NCBI RefSeq assembly: GCF_964340395.1
Contig: NC_135559.1
Span: 20,952,611 to 21,016,610 of the forward strand
Direction of reading: 5' to 3'
From: Glandiceps talaboti
Taxonomy: Eukaryota; Hemichordata; Enteropneusta; Spengelidae
Length of the DNA stretch: 64,000 bases
Part shown: one piece after another, positions 25,340 through 50,310 of the stretch
Layout: each line of letters starts with the position of its first letter
Numbering within the stretch: position 1 is the first letter of the stretch
Position numbers and translations under genes: made by a program
The notes under the pieces: generated by a model
Told to the model about the DNA's origin: nothing
The model's input: only the letters and a program-made list of their open reading frames with translations
Databases searched by the model: none

Positions 25340-26017
25340 AAATATAGTATGCTTAGAAGGGCTAAAAAGAAATACTATGCTGATTTACTTTCTGTAAATA
25401 AAGGTAATACGAAAGAGACATGGGGAATTTTAAATGAACTTATCGGGAAAGCAAAACGTAAACAAATGATACTTCCAGACTGCTTGGAAGTTACCAACAA
25501 TGGAACAAACATTATTCATACAGATCGTAGTGATATAGCGGAGGATTTCAATTCTTCCTTCGTTAACATTAGAGAAAATCTTGCTTCCAAAATACCCACT
25601 TCCGAAAATATAATGTTCCAAAATATTGATTACAATAATTCATTCTTTTTTGAACCGGTAACTGAAAATGAAATTATGAATTTAATTGCCAATTTGGATA
25701 TCCGTAAAGTTACGGGTTGGGATGAAATTCCCTCAAAACTTATCAAAGAAGCGAGTATTTACATCAGTTTTCCACTATGTCACATCATCAATTTGTCGTT
25801 CTCTTCTGGTCAATTTCCAACTCCCCTAAAGGTCGCCCGTGTATTGCCTTTATATAAAAAGGGAAATATCAATGATATTGGCAACTATAGACCCATATCT
25901 ATTTTATCAATATTAAGTAAAGTCGTTGAAAAGGCTGTGAATAATCGTTTTGTAAACAGTATTCCAGAACACATTAAAGATATCCATTTCAAGGACTACT
26001 TGTTGTTAAATTCATAA
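25340..26017 (+). pseudogene. LINE ORF2, N-terminal reverse transcriptase part, core deleted
   Basis: Shows the RT approach region (LRRAKKKYYADLL), then KVTGWDEIPSKLIKEAS, KVARVLPLYKKG and NYRPISILSILSKVVEK. The frame then ends within a few residues (IPEHIKDIHFKDYLLLNS) and 3' UTR sequence begins. The palm with the FxDD catalytic box and the C-terminal half are missing, so an internal deletion of more than 1 kb relative to a normal ORF2 must have occurred. Confidence 0.8.
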
Positions 26018-26365
26018 TTTGTCTTTACATTGATCACTATGTACATGTATATATTCTGTTGGTGTATTGGATTTTTACTTTTGTATGCGCTTCTTTCTTT
26101 CGCTGTGTGTTTTTGTTTTCATTTTTTACTGAGTGTGTTTTTCACGAACTGCGTTTAAAATAGGAACACGTCAAATAACTGATTTTGTAAAAAAAAATAA
26201 TATAAATATTGTAACGAGGCTGAACTCGATTAGTTGCTTGACCAACTATTTTTCAGTCTCTTTCCCTACAGTACAATGTATATAAAACGGCTATGTATTA
26301 TTATCATTTATTTGAGAATAAATTATTATTATTTTTATTATTATAATTATTATTATTACAAGTGA
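26018..26365 (+). other. LINE 3' UTR and ATT-type tail
   Basis: T-rich 3' region ending in 'gagaataaattattatt' and irregular ATT repeats up to about 26365. Simple-repeat tails of this kind are typical for CR1/L2-like elements, which lack poly(A). Confidence 0.65.
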
Positions 26366-26399
26366 AGGGGTTTAAATAGTATATAATAATAAAGCATTG

Positions 26400-27510
26400 T
26401 GTGAGAGACAATTTAGAGGAATGGTGCCTGTTGGTCCTATTGTCAATAAAATACAAAATACATTTTCCTTAGGAGGCAACATTTTGGGGCAATTTATGGC
26501 AATTACCATTTGGCAAAAGACAAATGGCCACATTTTAAAATCAAATATAATGCAAAGTGGACCGTTTTAGACTCTTGAGTTCGAAAAACCCTTACCTCAT
26601 TTTAGACCAAATGACTTGAAAACGAACCCAAAAGGTCGCACATCAATGTATACTCAAATAAGGGAGTAGCCCCCCCCCCCACCCCCCCGATATTTGTCTG
26701 AACAGCTCGCATCATGACCAAGAAATACATTGTTCTGTTATGATTTATAATGTTGCCGATAACATTCCCTGAAAACAATATTTGCAATGAGTCTTACTAT
26801 ATTTGTAATATTATTATTCCCAAATCGCTGACACTCAGTGACAGGTACAATTATCTTGATTATGCAGTGTTGCAAAGTTTACTGAAAAGGTTATCGATTT
26901 TTTCCGACACCCTGCAGGCGCTCTGAGCTGTGCGAGTGTTATAAAATTTGAGCCAGGTTTTTGAGCTATTGCCGTGCTTATTATATTGTGGAGTCAAATG
27001 ATGTATCCATTCGTGGCAAAATTTGGCCTCAGATTTCTGTTTGCTATGAAGACAGGTGTACTTGATATTTAAGGACCATTTACAAAAATAAAAGTTACCA
27101 ACGTTAGATTTGTTTACGAATTACGTCACTGTACCCATCAATGTCGCTCATCAGATTTCACACTAAATGCTTCCCATCAGAATATTTAACTGAAAGTAAG
27201 GGAATTTATGATCGTAACATATTCAGTCATAAAATAATCAGGTTTCTGGCAATTTCCATGACTTGTTTAGAAAGATTGCAGTTCAATAATATTTGGAAGC
27301 AACAGCATAAAGTTAGTGCTAAATATTATGTGATCACAATCAATCGCAGTCAGCCAGATGCACATGTGGTATGTTTGTGCCTCCTGTATGGTGTACGGAC
27401 GGACTAGCCTGTCTGTCAGTGTCACATTTGCTTCTTATCGTCAAGATGTTGTAAGAATTTGAAAATAGTCTGTCTCTGATCAACAGAATTTCTCTTCCAC
27501 TAAAGTTTAG
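26400..27510 (+). repeat. 1.1-kb dispersed repeat (inverted, interrupted copy at 54060-56330)
   Basis: Blocks such as 'cattttccttaggaggcaac', 'actgaaaaggttatcgattt', 'cgctctgagctgtgcgagtg', 'cagatttctgtttgctatga' and 'tagcctgtctgtcagtgtca' recur in reverse order on the other strand at 54060-56330. This copy has about 95 extra bases including a C-run (about 26666-26760). No protein-coding signal in either copy. Confidence 0.85.
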
Positions 27511-27714
27511 ACAACATTTAGTTGTACTCACTCATGCAAACGTTGTTGATCATGCTTGAGATGTCACACTGACCTCGTTTCCTTCGACGTCCTTATGAAA
27601 ATAGGTCAAGGGTTAAATTCACCTAGAACACTTTCGCTCGTGATTGCCGCGCAATCGTCAAATATTTTCTAGATATCTTATTTTACACTTTGGGCTTTTT
27701 AGTTTTGTCTGATA

Positions 27715-28100
27715 ACCAGCCACCTTGAAAACTATGTACTCACGTTATTTGATTTTCTCTTAATTGCGTTCATTACCATCCACAGAGTGACACGAAGCAT
27801 TTTCGTTGTCTTTCAAAAAACTTCCCGTCCCGTGCATGTATGAAAACTCACTGTACATGTGGCATGGTGTATCTATGACTATTTTTGTCTTGTAAAATAA
27901 AATTTGAACATGCTGAACAGAACTATGGCTAGGAATGTCTTATTTTTGTTTTAGCTATTTATCATTTTGATTTTGACGTATTGACCATGTTGACTGTACT
28001 GTGTTGTGACCATATATGTTATATGAACCTGTGTTTGCCATGATCCAGGTAGACACAACAATATGGCAACACTGAATTGCAACATCAGTACAGCGTGGTG
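27715..28100 (+). repeat. Dispersed repeat, copy 2 (first copy at 6865-7240)
   Basis: Same orientation and block order as 6865-7240, ending 'caacaatatggcaaca' against 'caacaatggcaaca'. Together with the preceding element it fills nearly all of 26.4-28.1 kb. Confidence 0.7.
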
Positions 28101-28534
28101 TCTTTTTATGTTGATTTCGACAATGATACATGTTATAATTATGTATCAAAATAAAAGCAATCAACTCTCGGTAGTCTGCTCTCATCATGAAGCTGACTTG
28201 CCTTTATATCAGTTCAAACACAATTTTCGATTTCACTTTGATCATGAGCCACAAGCGGGGAACTACTTAATTGGTCAGGGAACCAGTTACATTTACTGCT
28301 GGCCTTCAAAACGTTCGTTGAATCGGTAAAGTTTATTGTGATGACCATTGGCAAGTATAGTGTGTATATTTTTTAGAGTGTTGTGTTTCTTGGTAACGTA
28401 ACGCAACGTACTCCTACTAATGCACGAGTCATGTAATGCCCGAGGGACCCAACCTCGGGCGATTCGAGACAAATGTGGGGGATTAGACCGTGTTTGCCAT
28501 GAAACAATGCCTGAGGGGGTAGGGCAATTGCTTC

Positions 28535-28571
28535 ATCCCAGATAGCACACCTGTGGTGGGCCAACGTTGGC
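28535..28571 (+). repeat. Left 37-bp imperfect terminal inverted repeat (candidate)
   Basis: ATCCCAGATA followed by GCAC and GGCCAACGTTGGC-type sequence. By hand count 27 of 37 positions match the reverse complement of 45503-45539, including the first ten and most of the ACGTTGGC end. No clear target duplication: the flanks ttgcttca and tatattca share five of eight bases. See the finding on the DUF4806 gene. Confidence 0.6.
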
Positions 28572-28830
28572 CCAACGAAAGTAGATCAGTTGGGCCAACG
28601 TCAGGAACTGAAGTTGGCCCAACGTCGTTTTGTCCGTCGGCCCAACGTTGGCTCACTGGTGGCAAGAAATAGGTTGGCACAACGTTGGCCCAACTTTGGA
28701 CACTGGCAAGGTTGGCCCAACGTTGGCCCAACAGTGGCAAGAAATAGGTAGGCACAACGTTGGCCCAACTTTGGCCCAACATTGCTAATTGGTGGTAAGG
28801 TTGGCCCAACGTTGGGCCACTGTTGGCCCA
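28555..28830. repeat. Subterminal array of CCAACGTTGG palindromes
   Basis: The palindromic decamer CCAACGTTGG occurs four times, with two further one-base variants, in imperfect units of about 80 bases that also contain 'tggcaagaaatagg'. The open frames over it (WANVGPTL-type repeats) are artefacts. Arrays of short palindromes next to a terminal repeat are typical transposase or regulator binding regions in DNA transposons. Confidence 0.75.
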
Positions 28831-29440
28831 ATGGTGCTTCACTGCATAATGGCAAGCTGCCCACAGATCTATCAGAGATTCCATACAGGGCTGAATGTGA
28901 TTCAAATACACTAAACAAGACACAAAATATTGGATTTTATCAAATATTTATTACTAGTGTACAAGTAATGATATTACACAGTTCCCGCTTTTTTTTTCTT
29001 TTCTTTTTTTGAATATTTGGAAATATCTAAAACTTATCTTAAATGTAATTGTGTGTGGAATGTATGACATCTTGCTAACAGAGTTCAAAGTAATAAAGGC
29101 TGTAGACATGGCAGAATTTATAATAAAATGGTTGCCCTATGGACAATGTCTCCTCACACCAACTTTGAATGCTAAAAATACCACCAATGGTGTTGTAGCA
29201 CAACTGTACAATGTACTGTTTTGAAAATATTTATTCGCATGGTGAGCATGCTAGGTATACATGTTCATTTGGTGAATCACACTTTCTTGACCCAAAAGAC
29301 TGTATTATGTATGTAGCACAGAATGAACCTGTTTAATCATAGAGAGTATTTTTAAAACAGTGTTTCCAAGCAACCTTAAACAGAGGGTAATCTTCATGCA
29401 ATTGACATTGACATGTGAAGTAGCCCATAAAAGATTTTAA
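28831..29440. other. AT-rich flank, nothing recognised
   Basis: No recognisable gene. It lies downstream of the DUF4806 gene on the minus strand. Confidence 0.45.
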
Positions 29441-30165
29441 TGATTTTATTGCATCTATAAAACTATAACTTTTCATTTTGCATGAGTTTCACACCCAGAA
29501 TCACATTTGTTGATGCAAAATGCACATCTGTGATGCAATCATTTTGATTTTGTCCAAATGTTTTTGAAGAAAATCTGCAAGAATAACACTTTCAGAAACA
29601 TCTCCCCAAGTTTCAGTCTCATTGACCAAGTTCTTTTTGAGATATAAGTTTTTGACCAAAAATGAACATTTTTCCACCTAATTTGCATATCACTCATGAA
29701 ATCATAGTATGCTTAGTATTTCTTTGTCTATACACCCACAGATGCATCCCTGTTAAATTTCAGCCCAATCTGCTGAGTAGTTTTGGAATTATAGCGTTTT
29801 GACCAAAAAGACACATTTTTAGCCCTAATTTGCATATTACTGAGGGAATCATCATGTCATGAACAAATCTTAATTTACTCACCCCTTAGAATGTCCCCAC
29901 CAATTTTCATGCCAATCTGCCTTGTAGTGTTGGAGTTTAAGTTTTTTGACCAAAAATCACATTTTTTGACCCAAAACCCATATCTGTGATACTATCATTT
30001 TCATTTGAACAATTTCCCAACTAGATACCAGAAGTAACATGACCACCAAATATCAAAGCCATCGGTCCAGCAGTTTTTGACTTTAAGTTGTTTACACACA
30101 CACACAGACATACAGACAGACAGACACTTTGCCATCCCTATAGCACTACTGAACCTCAGTTCAGT
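29440..30165. repeat. Dispersed repeat with 'tttgaccaaaaa' periodicity, ends in CA/CAGA repeats
   Basis: Recurrent phrases ('tttttgaccaaaaat', 'ctaatttgcatat', 'caatctgc..gtagt') at intervals of roughly 125-150 bases, ending in 'acacacacagacatacagacagac'. A related decayed copy lies around 57950-58150. It forms the 3' flank or 3' UTR of the DUF4806 gene. A minus-strand AATAAA at 29445-29450 inside it is a possible poly(A) signal for that gene. Confidence 0.65.
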
Positions 30166-30176
30166 TGTGCTAAAAA

Positions 30177-43555
<13,379 letters not shown>

Positions 43556-44876
43556 CTATATTGACAGGAAAGATACATATCATGTCTCAAAGAAGTCACA
43601 AAAAGGGTACTTCAGGAATATATTTCATAAATGTATATTATCAGTCTAAGAGTAAAATCTCCACACCAATTAAGATATGTCTCTTTCCTAATTTTTAGGG
43701 TCTAGAAGAACATTGGAGGAACATTACTCCCTCCCTGTGGATATTCAGTCACCATAATGGATATAATTCTTAATTAGTAAATTAATTATTAAAAACTGGA
43801 ATTTACTAATATTCAATTTTCAGCATTAGTAAATTTTACATAAGAATATAAAAGAAAATGTCAAATGTTGGCATATTTTTACAGAGTTTTGCTGTTTTAC
43901 TAATAAATAAAAAAACCCAGAGAAAACCCAGCAAATCTCTTGATTTATCACACTAAAGTGACCGGTGGTTTATGGAACCTTCCCATATATATCATTGCAT
44001 TTGGAGGATAGCCTTTTTGTGGAAAAAAAACCCCAACCTCTCCCCTACCCCTCCAAATAAAATAAAATAAATACAGGATCCACCATACTAATACATAATG
44101 ATTGTCCCCTTATAGTTTTAACAACAACCACACTCAATGATTACTTGACCCCATACTGCCCACACACATTGCACAAGTGGCTAAACGTCACACACAGGTA
44201 TGCAAAATATACAACATAAATTGTTCCATTACACATATTTATACCCCCAATCATACATATACTTCAAGTACAAAAACTTCACAAGTGCAAAAAACATACA
44301 TTTTTCTGAACACCAGTCGTTCAGGTGCAAACGTCCATGCCTTCACATCGAAAATGCCATGTTATGTTATTGTTCCGAGTATAGAATTGGAGCTCACAAT
44401 CTGGTGCAAATGATGGCAACAATGTTACATTTGTATGACGTAAAGGATCGCGCGGAAACAAAATTTAAACACGAGGAGGGTGAATGGAACAGACACGGTT
44501 ATTTCGTGTCCATTTCCATGGTGACCCCCATACGCGTTCCGAGACAGCGGGATCACATACAATCGGCTCTGTAAGACGAACGCATCAAGTTATACCTTAC
44601 CCAATCACATAGAAATTTAGTTTATTGTATTGGTATTACTATTTGGTATGTTTTTGTTTCGTGATAATTGAAAATATTGATGAAAAAGGCATTAATATTG
44701 TGTATTGTACGCTACTGATCACAGTGCGATCATTCTCGCGCCCATGCTATCAAATGTGCACGTTGAACTATACATACCATGTTTCGCAATTTCTGTCGTC
44801 TTATTTAACAATCTAGACAATTAAACATATTCATGGTCATTTTGACAGTAATTATGTAAGATAAATATACTCACCA
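43556..44876. other. Upstream intron or flank of the DUF4806 gene
   Basis: I looked here for the missing N-terminal exon and did not find it. The plus-strand frame at 44200-44574 has no family resemblance. Confidence 0.45.
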
Positions 44877-44950
44877 AGATGAAAACAAATCCTAAAACGC
44901 TTAGTAAACGAGATGACGAGTTGGCGGCAGTCAACCAGAAGACACTTCTT
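44877..44950 (-). other. Possible 5' exon of the DUF4806 gene
   Basis: The minus strand has a strong donor (cttg|gtgagtat). Its phase would fit exon 43468-43555, giving an open stretch CRQLVISFTKRFRICFHL before the junction. There is no ATG in that frame and no family match, so at most it may be a 5' UTR exon. It lies just inside the right candidate terminal repeat. Confidence 0.3.
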
Positions 44951-44969
44951 ATCTTGAGGGCGTGCTATA

Positions 44970-45500
44970 CATTCGCATCGTAACAATCACGTGATCACCC
45001 TGTCGACAGCGCAGGTTTATAGCTCCATGATATGGTTGAGCTGACGGTGGCATTCGGCAAGTTAAAACGATTGTTTTAGTCGTTATTCTTGTGAAATAAA
45101 GACTCATTGATGCTTCCCAACTACGGCAAGTATTGAAAAATGACAACACAACGCATTTTATATGCTTTCAATTATCAACGTCATGCATGTGCCGACGTCG
45201 GGAAAACGTTGACACACCGACCCAATATTCACACATTCATATCGTGACAATCACGTGAGCACCAAGTCGCAGGGTATGTTGCATGGTTGAGCCAACGTTG
45301 GCCCGACGGTGGCATTCGGCAAGTTAACACGGTTGTTTTAGTCGTTATTCTTGTGAAATAAAGCCTCACTGGTGCTTCCCAACTACGGCAAGTATTGAAA
45401 AATGACAACACAACACATTTTATATGCTTTCAATTATCAACGTCATGCATGTGCCGACCTTCTGCCGACGTCGGGAAAACGTTGACACACCGACCCAATT
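44970..45500. repeat. Tandem duplication of about 260 bases next to the right terminal repeat
   Basis: Two copies (from about 44976 and 45238) share 'cggtggcattcggcaagtta', 'tagtcgttattcttgtgaaa', 'cccaactacggcaagtattg' and 'tcaacgtcatgcatgtgccg'. Each contains CCGACGTCGG; the second also has CCAACGTTGG, the same decamer as in the left array at 28555-28830. Confidence 0.85.
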
Positions 45501-45502
45501 TT

Positions 45503-45539
45503 GCCGACGTCGGGCCGTCAGTGTGGTGTTATCTGGGAT
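45503..45539 (-). repeat. Right 37-bp imperfect terminal inverted repeat (candidate)
   Basis: Ends gttatctgggat, the reverse complement of the ATCCCAGATA start of the left copy, preceded by gccgacgtcggg. Matches 28535-28571 at 27 of 37 positions by hand count. No other copy of this end was seen in the window. Confidence 0.6.
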
Positions 45540-45544
45540 ATATT

Positions 45545-48500
45545 CACCCCTAGTCATTTTCACGGACGTAAAAGAGTGGTTGTGTGTCAGTCAGAATTTG
45601 TGGAAATGTTGGGAGTATTACTTCTTTTAGGTGGTGATTTTCCAGAATATCTTGCCCCAGGGAGTGGGGAATTTGACAAATTTTATAAGACTAATTTCCA
45701 AATCCCCCACTATGCCCCGAGGTGGGGGGGGGGGTGACATTGACTCCTGCATAAGGAACATGTTGAAGACAGTAAATTACTGTTTCATTAAGTTTCAAAG
45801 TAGGGGGAGAAATGATAATAGTAGGCGGATAAGTGCACGCATAGCATGCACCTCGCCTGCTATGCTGGCGCAGGTGGTGGGTTTGGGAGTGGGGTGTCCC
45901 CCCTCCCATGGTGAAAAAATTTTGAAAAACAGAAACCTTTCAGAGGCCATTTAGAGCATCTTTCAGAAGTACGGACACCATTTAATTATACATTGTCATT
46001 TACTGGTTGAATATTTAATTTAGAAAAAATGACACATATGTCAGGTTTCCTCTGAAGAAAATTTGTGTTATGTGATTTATTGATAGGTTTTGAAAATTTG
46101 TAAAACTGACGGTGTAATGCCATGAACTTAGCGAGCCCACTAAGTTTAGTAATTCAACTTATGCCTTCACTCAGTTCGTGTTCAAAATGGTGGATTTTCG
46201 AGTACATGTATACATTACAACTCATAGCTACGGTAATAATTATGATAAACATGAACACATTACCTTTATATTGGCTATTTGATAGTTTACTGAAGCCTGT
46301 ATCAAACAAAGACCTCTGGTTCAAAATTAACTTTTTTAGTTGGTAGTCACTTTGACTACCATGCACTTTTTAAAACTGGTAGTCAACAGGGAAGATTTGG
46401 TAGTCATTCTTTTTTACAGCATTTAATAATTTATGCATAAACAAAACATTAAGTAATAAATGTTCTGATAACAACTGATTTTTTTCATGAAATTAGTGAC
46501 ATTCATATTATGCAAACATTTGACCTGTCCTAAAATACTACATGTAATATCATACTAGTATCATAGTAAGTAAATATCATATAAATGATTATTGTGTGTA
46601 CCAAGCTCTTATTTTGCAATGTCCACTTGGAAACCTCAAACTGACACAAATTTTGGCATAAACACTTACATAATAAATATACACATATTTTACATTCATT
46701 CATTCAGTCACACACACATGTATACATGTACAAACACCCCCCCCCCCCCCCACACACACCAAACAGTTACTGGCTTCAAACATATATTCAAGACGACTGA
46801 GAGATTGACAAAAAGAAACTTCAAAACACTAACTAAATCGCTAGTCACACAGCAAAATTATGTACTCTCCATGTTGTACTTTATTTCACTGAATCAAAAA
46901 TGATATGAAGTGTAGAGTTTACACATAATGATTAGTGGCTCATTCCATTTTGGGTGTGTGGGTTGGTTGTCAAACTTATAACACAAATGCTCTCAAATCT
47001 GAGCATTTATGCTATTTATTATTATTTACTTGGTAAAAGATACAACGTCATACGATAAAAAATACACAAGGTCACCATCCATTTCAGTTTCCCTTAAATT
47101 AAAAAATAACAGGCTATGACCCAACCCTAGAGAGAAATGGTATGCGCCAAGGCACGTCCCACAAATCTTATCTGTTACTATCTATAAACACAGGAAGTCA
47201 TTTGATTATGTCTAGGATTTGTCTCCTCAGCTAAGGGCTTCGATAAACGACGTAAATGTTCATCCTTCCACTAAATTGAGGTATCATAGTATTGAATGAC
47301 TAGTTGTAAAATACTATTACATTCGCGATTAGTGGTGGGAGAATGATTTTATTCCGTATATTTTCCTAAGTTTTGTATCATTTTGATCGCAACTGTGTGA
47401 CATCGAAAAGACAATGAAACAGTTATGAAATCAATAGAGTGTTGCGTTTGAGTAGACGTTATGGCGTTTGATCACATATAAGCTACATGTATTTTGTTTA
47501 TTTCACCAAGCCATTGTCATTGCATGTTCTTGGACAGCGGTATCAAACTAAGTCAAAGGTCACAATCTTTTGTCACACGATGTATTTCTTACGAAGAGTT
47601 CATAGCAGTTTTGTAGTCTGAAAATCATTATGACCATTACAAAGATGTCTTTGACTAAATTTCACGTCATTTCTGTCATCATCTCGAAAAATGTAGCCGG
47701 AGAAATGACAAGAGTAGGCGGGTATTTTCTCCGGCGTCCGGCATATAATAAAACCCTGATTACATGTAAACAGACGTGTCGTGTAGTTCTCAACTTGTCA
47801 TATACTATACTATACTTGCTATACTGTAATGTACGATGAAGCAAACTGAATCTTTACAACAACAACAACAACAACAACAATAACGACGTTACAAAGAGAT
47901 ACAGAACAACAGGTTTTAGGTCAAATACATGTATCGGCCATGGATATACATGTATGTTATGCAATTCCCTAGAAAGTATACGTAAATAACCATTCCCCCC
48001 ACATCATCTCAGTGTCACGTTTGCTCGCGATATAGACATCATTAAAGTTCAGTGTAAATTAATGATGATTATTCCTCATCGTCGGCAAAGTCATGTAAAC
48101 AATACATTTGTAAGCTGGTGGGTTTGTTTCTTTCGTTGGCTATCTCACTTGTAATATTGTATGTGATGTGTGTACCGCGGTACCGCATGCACACATAGCA
48201 CTTTGCTACATTGTATTCAATTCAAGTGACGTCATTCACCTCGCGCAAACACAGTAGTATTAGTAACGGACGCCATTTCTCACACTCGACACTTCGCAAG
48301 CCTTTATGATTGAGAATTTCTGGATAATTTATAAGTATTCCTGTAACAATGAATGCTACCGTGATGTCACTTATCCCCGATGACATGAATGATATCGGTG
48401 TCTGTTATCGTCTGAATTTGGGACCCAGAAATACGTACATACGCATGTACACACATCGAGTTTCACAATACTATAAACTACAGTGTCAGCTGGAGCAGCA

Positions 48501-48625
48501 GACGATCTTTGAAACTGTCGGATTTTGAATTTCTATCCATAAACAAACGATATACAGTATGGAGTCGCGTATGTCAACTTGTACTCAAATGTATGTGTAC
48601 ACATTTGGAGATTTTGTGATGAAAG
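45545..48625. other. Three-kilobase stretch without recognisable gene
   Basis: Short open frames only. Small features are a few 'ggtagtca' repeats at 46342-46410, a C-run with CA repeats at 46737-46760 and a (CAA)n run at 47860-47881. No exon with family resemblance. Confidence 0.5.
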
Positions 48626-48629
48626 ACTG

Positions 48630-49165
48630 AACCAAGTTGTGTAGTTCGAATTCTTTTTCCTAAATTTGAAATGTTTAAAGTGTTTTATGTCTAATTTGTC
48701 AAAAATTCACGTTATATGGTTATTTTGGTTACCATGGCAACCGATGTTATTAAATGACCGCTTTTTTGAACTCAGCATGACAAAGTACCCTTGGTAGTAG
48801 GGTCAATGTGCAAATAAGAAGATATTTATCAGATTTAGACTTGTTTGTGAGATGTATGTGTATATAATGAAAACATAATTTTCACGTCTACCATACGTTT
48901 CCATGGAAACAGCTATCCAATTTTATACAATTTATGTTACACCAGGTAGCACTAACTCATACATGTCTAATACAAGGGAATTTTTTCACTGTATCATCTT
49001 TTTTTCAATGTTTTATGTCAAATTTTGGAAAAAATGGTTAACATATTATGGTGGTTTTGGTTACCATGGCAACAGATGTTCATAAAATGACCCTTTTTTG
49101 AACTCAGCATACAAAACTACCCCAGGTAGGGTGGTTAATATTCAAATAAACTTGATTATTACAAA
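48630..49165 (+). repeat. Dispersed repeat with internal 330-bp duplication (inverted copy at 53330-53800)
   Basis: 'ttggttaccatggcaac' followed by 'aaatgac' and 'ttttttgaactcagcat' occurs at about 48727 and 49057. Between are 'gtttccatggaaacagctat' and 'acaatttatgttacacc'. The same order is found reversed at 53330-53800. Confidence 0.85.
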
Positions 49166-49206
49166 AAATATTATTCTATATACTATTTTATAATTATCTG
49201 GTGGAT

Positions 49207-50310
49207 TATTTTGACAAGTTCACACTGAAGGAAAATGTTTCATAGAAGTAATGATTTATATAAATGAAAATTCCTCTAACACACTGATGACAATCACGCA
49301 AGTGTTTCAAAAAGATACATACTAAAGTTCAAATTGGATAACTTGAAAAAATTGCTAGCGATGTCAATGCCACTTTGATTAATAGGACGAATGTGTACTC
49401 CTGATAAAATTATACAATAGTTCATGGCTACAGATGATAAGTATTCATCTCCTTACAAAGTTGTATTATGTTTATTAATCAATGAGTACTTTGGCCACTG
49501 GCCCAATGTACAGTCTCGAAAAAAGAGAAATCAAGATCACGTCTAAGGTCAAAGGTACTGCTAGTATATTATACAAAACATAATATGGGAGATTCAAAGA
49601 ATATAATACGAAAGTTAAAAATTGAAAATATTGTGCTTATTCAACGTCTTGTAAAAATAGTGTTCTTTTTTCAAAAGCATAAAATAAATATCTTGCACAG
49701 TTTCTTATAACAGTAGGATTTTGATTGTTCATAAACCTCAAAAATTTATAATCAGATAATGGCTTGTCTATATACATTGCGGGAATATACTTTTCTCTGA
49801 GTTCTTCATAAAGAGGACAAACAAATATAAAGTGTTTCTCATCTTCAATGGTATCCAGACACACTGGATATAACCTGTCTTTGTGTTGGATCCCCAAATG
49901 TCTGCCCTTTTCAATCATAAGACTGTGAGCAGAAACTCTAGACCTTAATAAAGTTAAGCGAAAGATAGGTTTCATCTCAATCGTAAGGTACGACTCTAGG
50001 GTTAAATGTGTTTTAAATGCTTTATAGCTACGTAACCTATCAAATGAACCAACAATATCAACAAAATTGTTCTACAGACTTGTCAACCTTGCTAAAATGA
50101 AGGAAAGTGACCTGTAACAAGGAATTCAATAAAGAGAAGAGAAAAGAAGTTGTAGAGACTGAGAGACTGACAGGACGGAAAGGACTGAGAATAGAACTGA
50201 AAAAAATACAGATTTTTTTCCTTGCCCCTATCTTTTTGTTTCGACCGCCCGCCCGCCCCGCCTGATTATTATGGAGATGAGAAACAAAAAAAAGGTCACC
50301 CTTATCCATG
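49207..50310 (+). repeat. Dispersed repeat, interrupted by a LINE fragment (inverted copy at 59800-60340)
   Basis: 49207-49468 and 50066-50310 together match the reverse complement of 59800-60340 (e.g. 'tgatgacaatcacgcaagtg', 'gtgtactcctgataaaat', 'ggaattcaataaagagaaga', 'ggagatgagaaac'). The LINE piece at 49469-50066 is absent in the other copy, which gives the empty site. Confidence 0.85.
49469..50066 (-). pseudogene. 3' end of a CR1-like LINE (ORF2 C-terminus)
   Basis: Minus-strand coding from about 50049 to 49637: SYLTIEMKPIFRLTLLRSRV, SAHSLMIEKGRHLGI, LYPVCLDTIEDEKHFIFVC and PLYEELREKYIP. This is the C-terminal region of many non-LTR retrotransposon polymerases with a C-x-x-C..H..C knuckle; the first Cys pair is reduced to one Cys (PVC). 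The 3' UTR reaches about 49470. The insertion point matches 'cttacaaagttgt' in the empty copy, with a possible short duplication (ttgt). Confidence 0.8.

Larger units (their letters stand above)
15060..26365 (+). mobile_element. Dead non-LTR retrotransposon (CR1/L2/Jockey-like), split by a Gypsy element
   Basis: The pieces in order are a 5' region (about 15060-15362), ORF1 start (15363-15435), the Gypsy insertion (15436-23465), the rest of ORF1 (23466-24188), an endonuclease/RT ORF2 (about 24330-26017) and a 3' UTR with an AT-rich ATT-repeat tail (26018-26365). ORF1 continues in frame when the Gypsy element and one GTAC copy are removed. ORF1 has an internal TGA. ORF2 has a frameshift, an in-frame TAG and an internal deletion that removes the RT catalytic core. 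The 5' boundary is approximate and no target duplication of the LINE was found. Confidence 0.82.

Noticed and set aside
28483-28923. Tryptophan-rich repeat protein (WANVGPTL units)
   Set aside because: Both overlapping frames follow the CCAACGTTGG repeat array; the composition is dictated by the repeat.
44200-44574. 124-residue plus-strand open frame
   Set aside because: No ATG-supported start at the codon used, no family resemblance, no splice partners; it lies upstream of and antisense to the DUF4806 gene.
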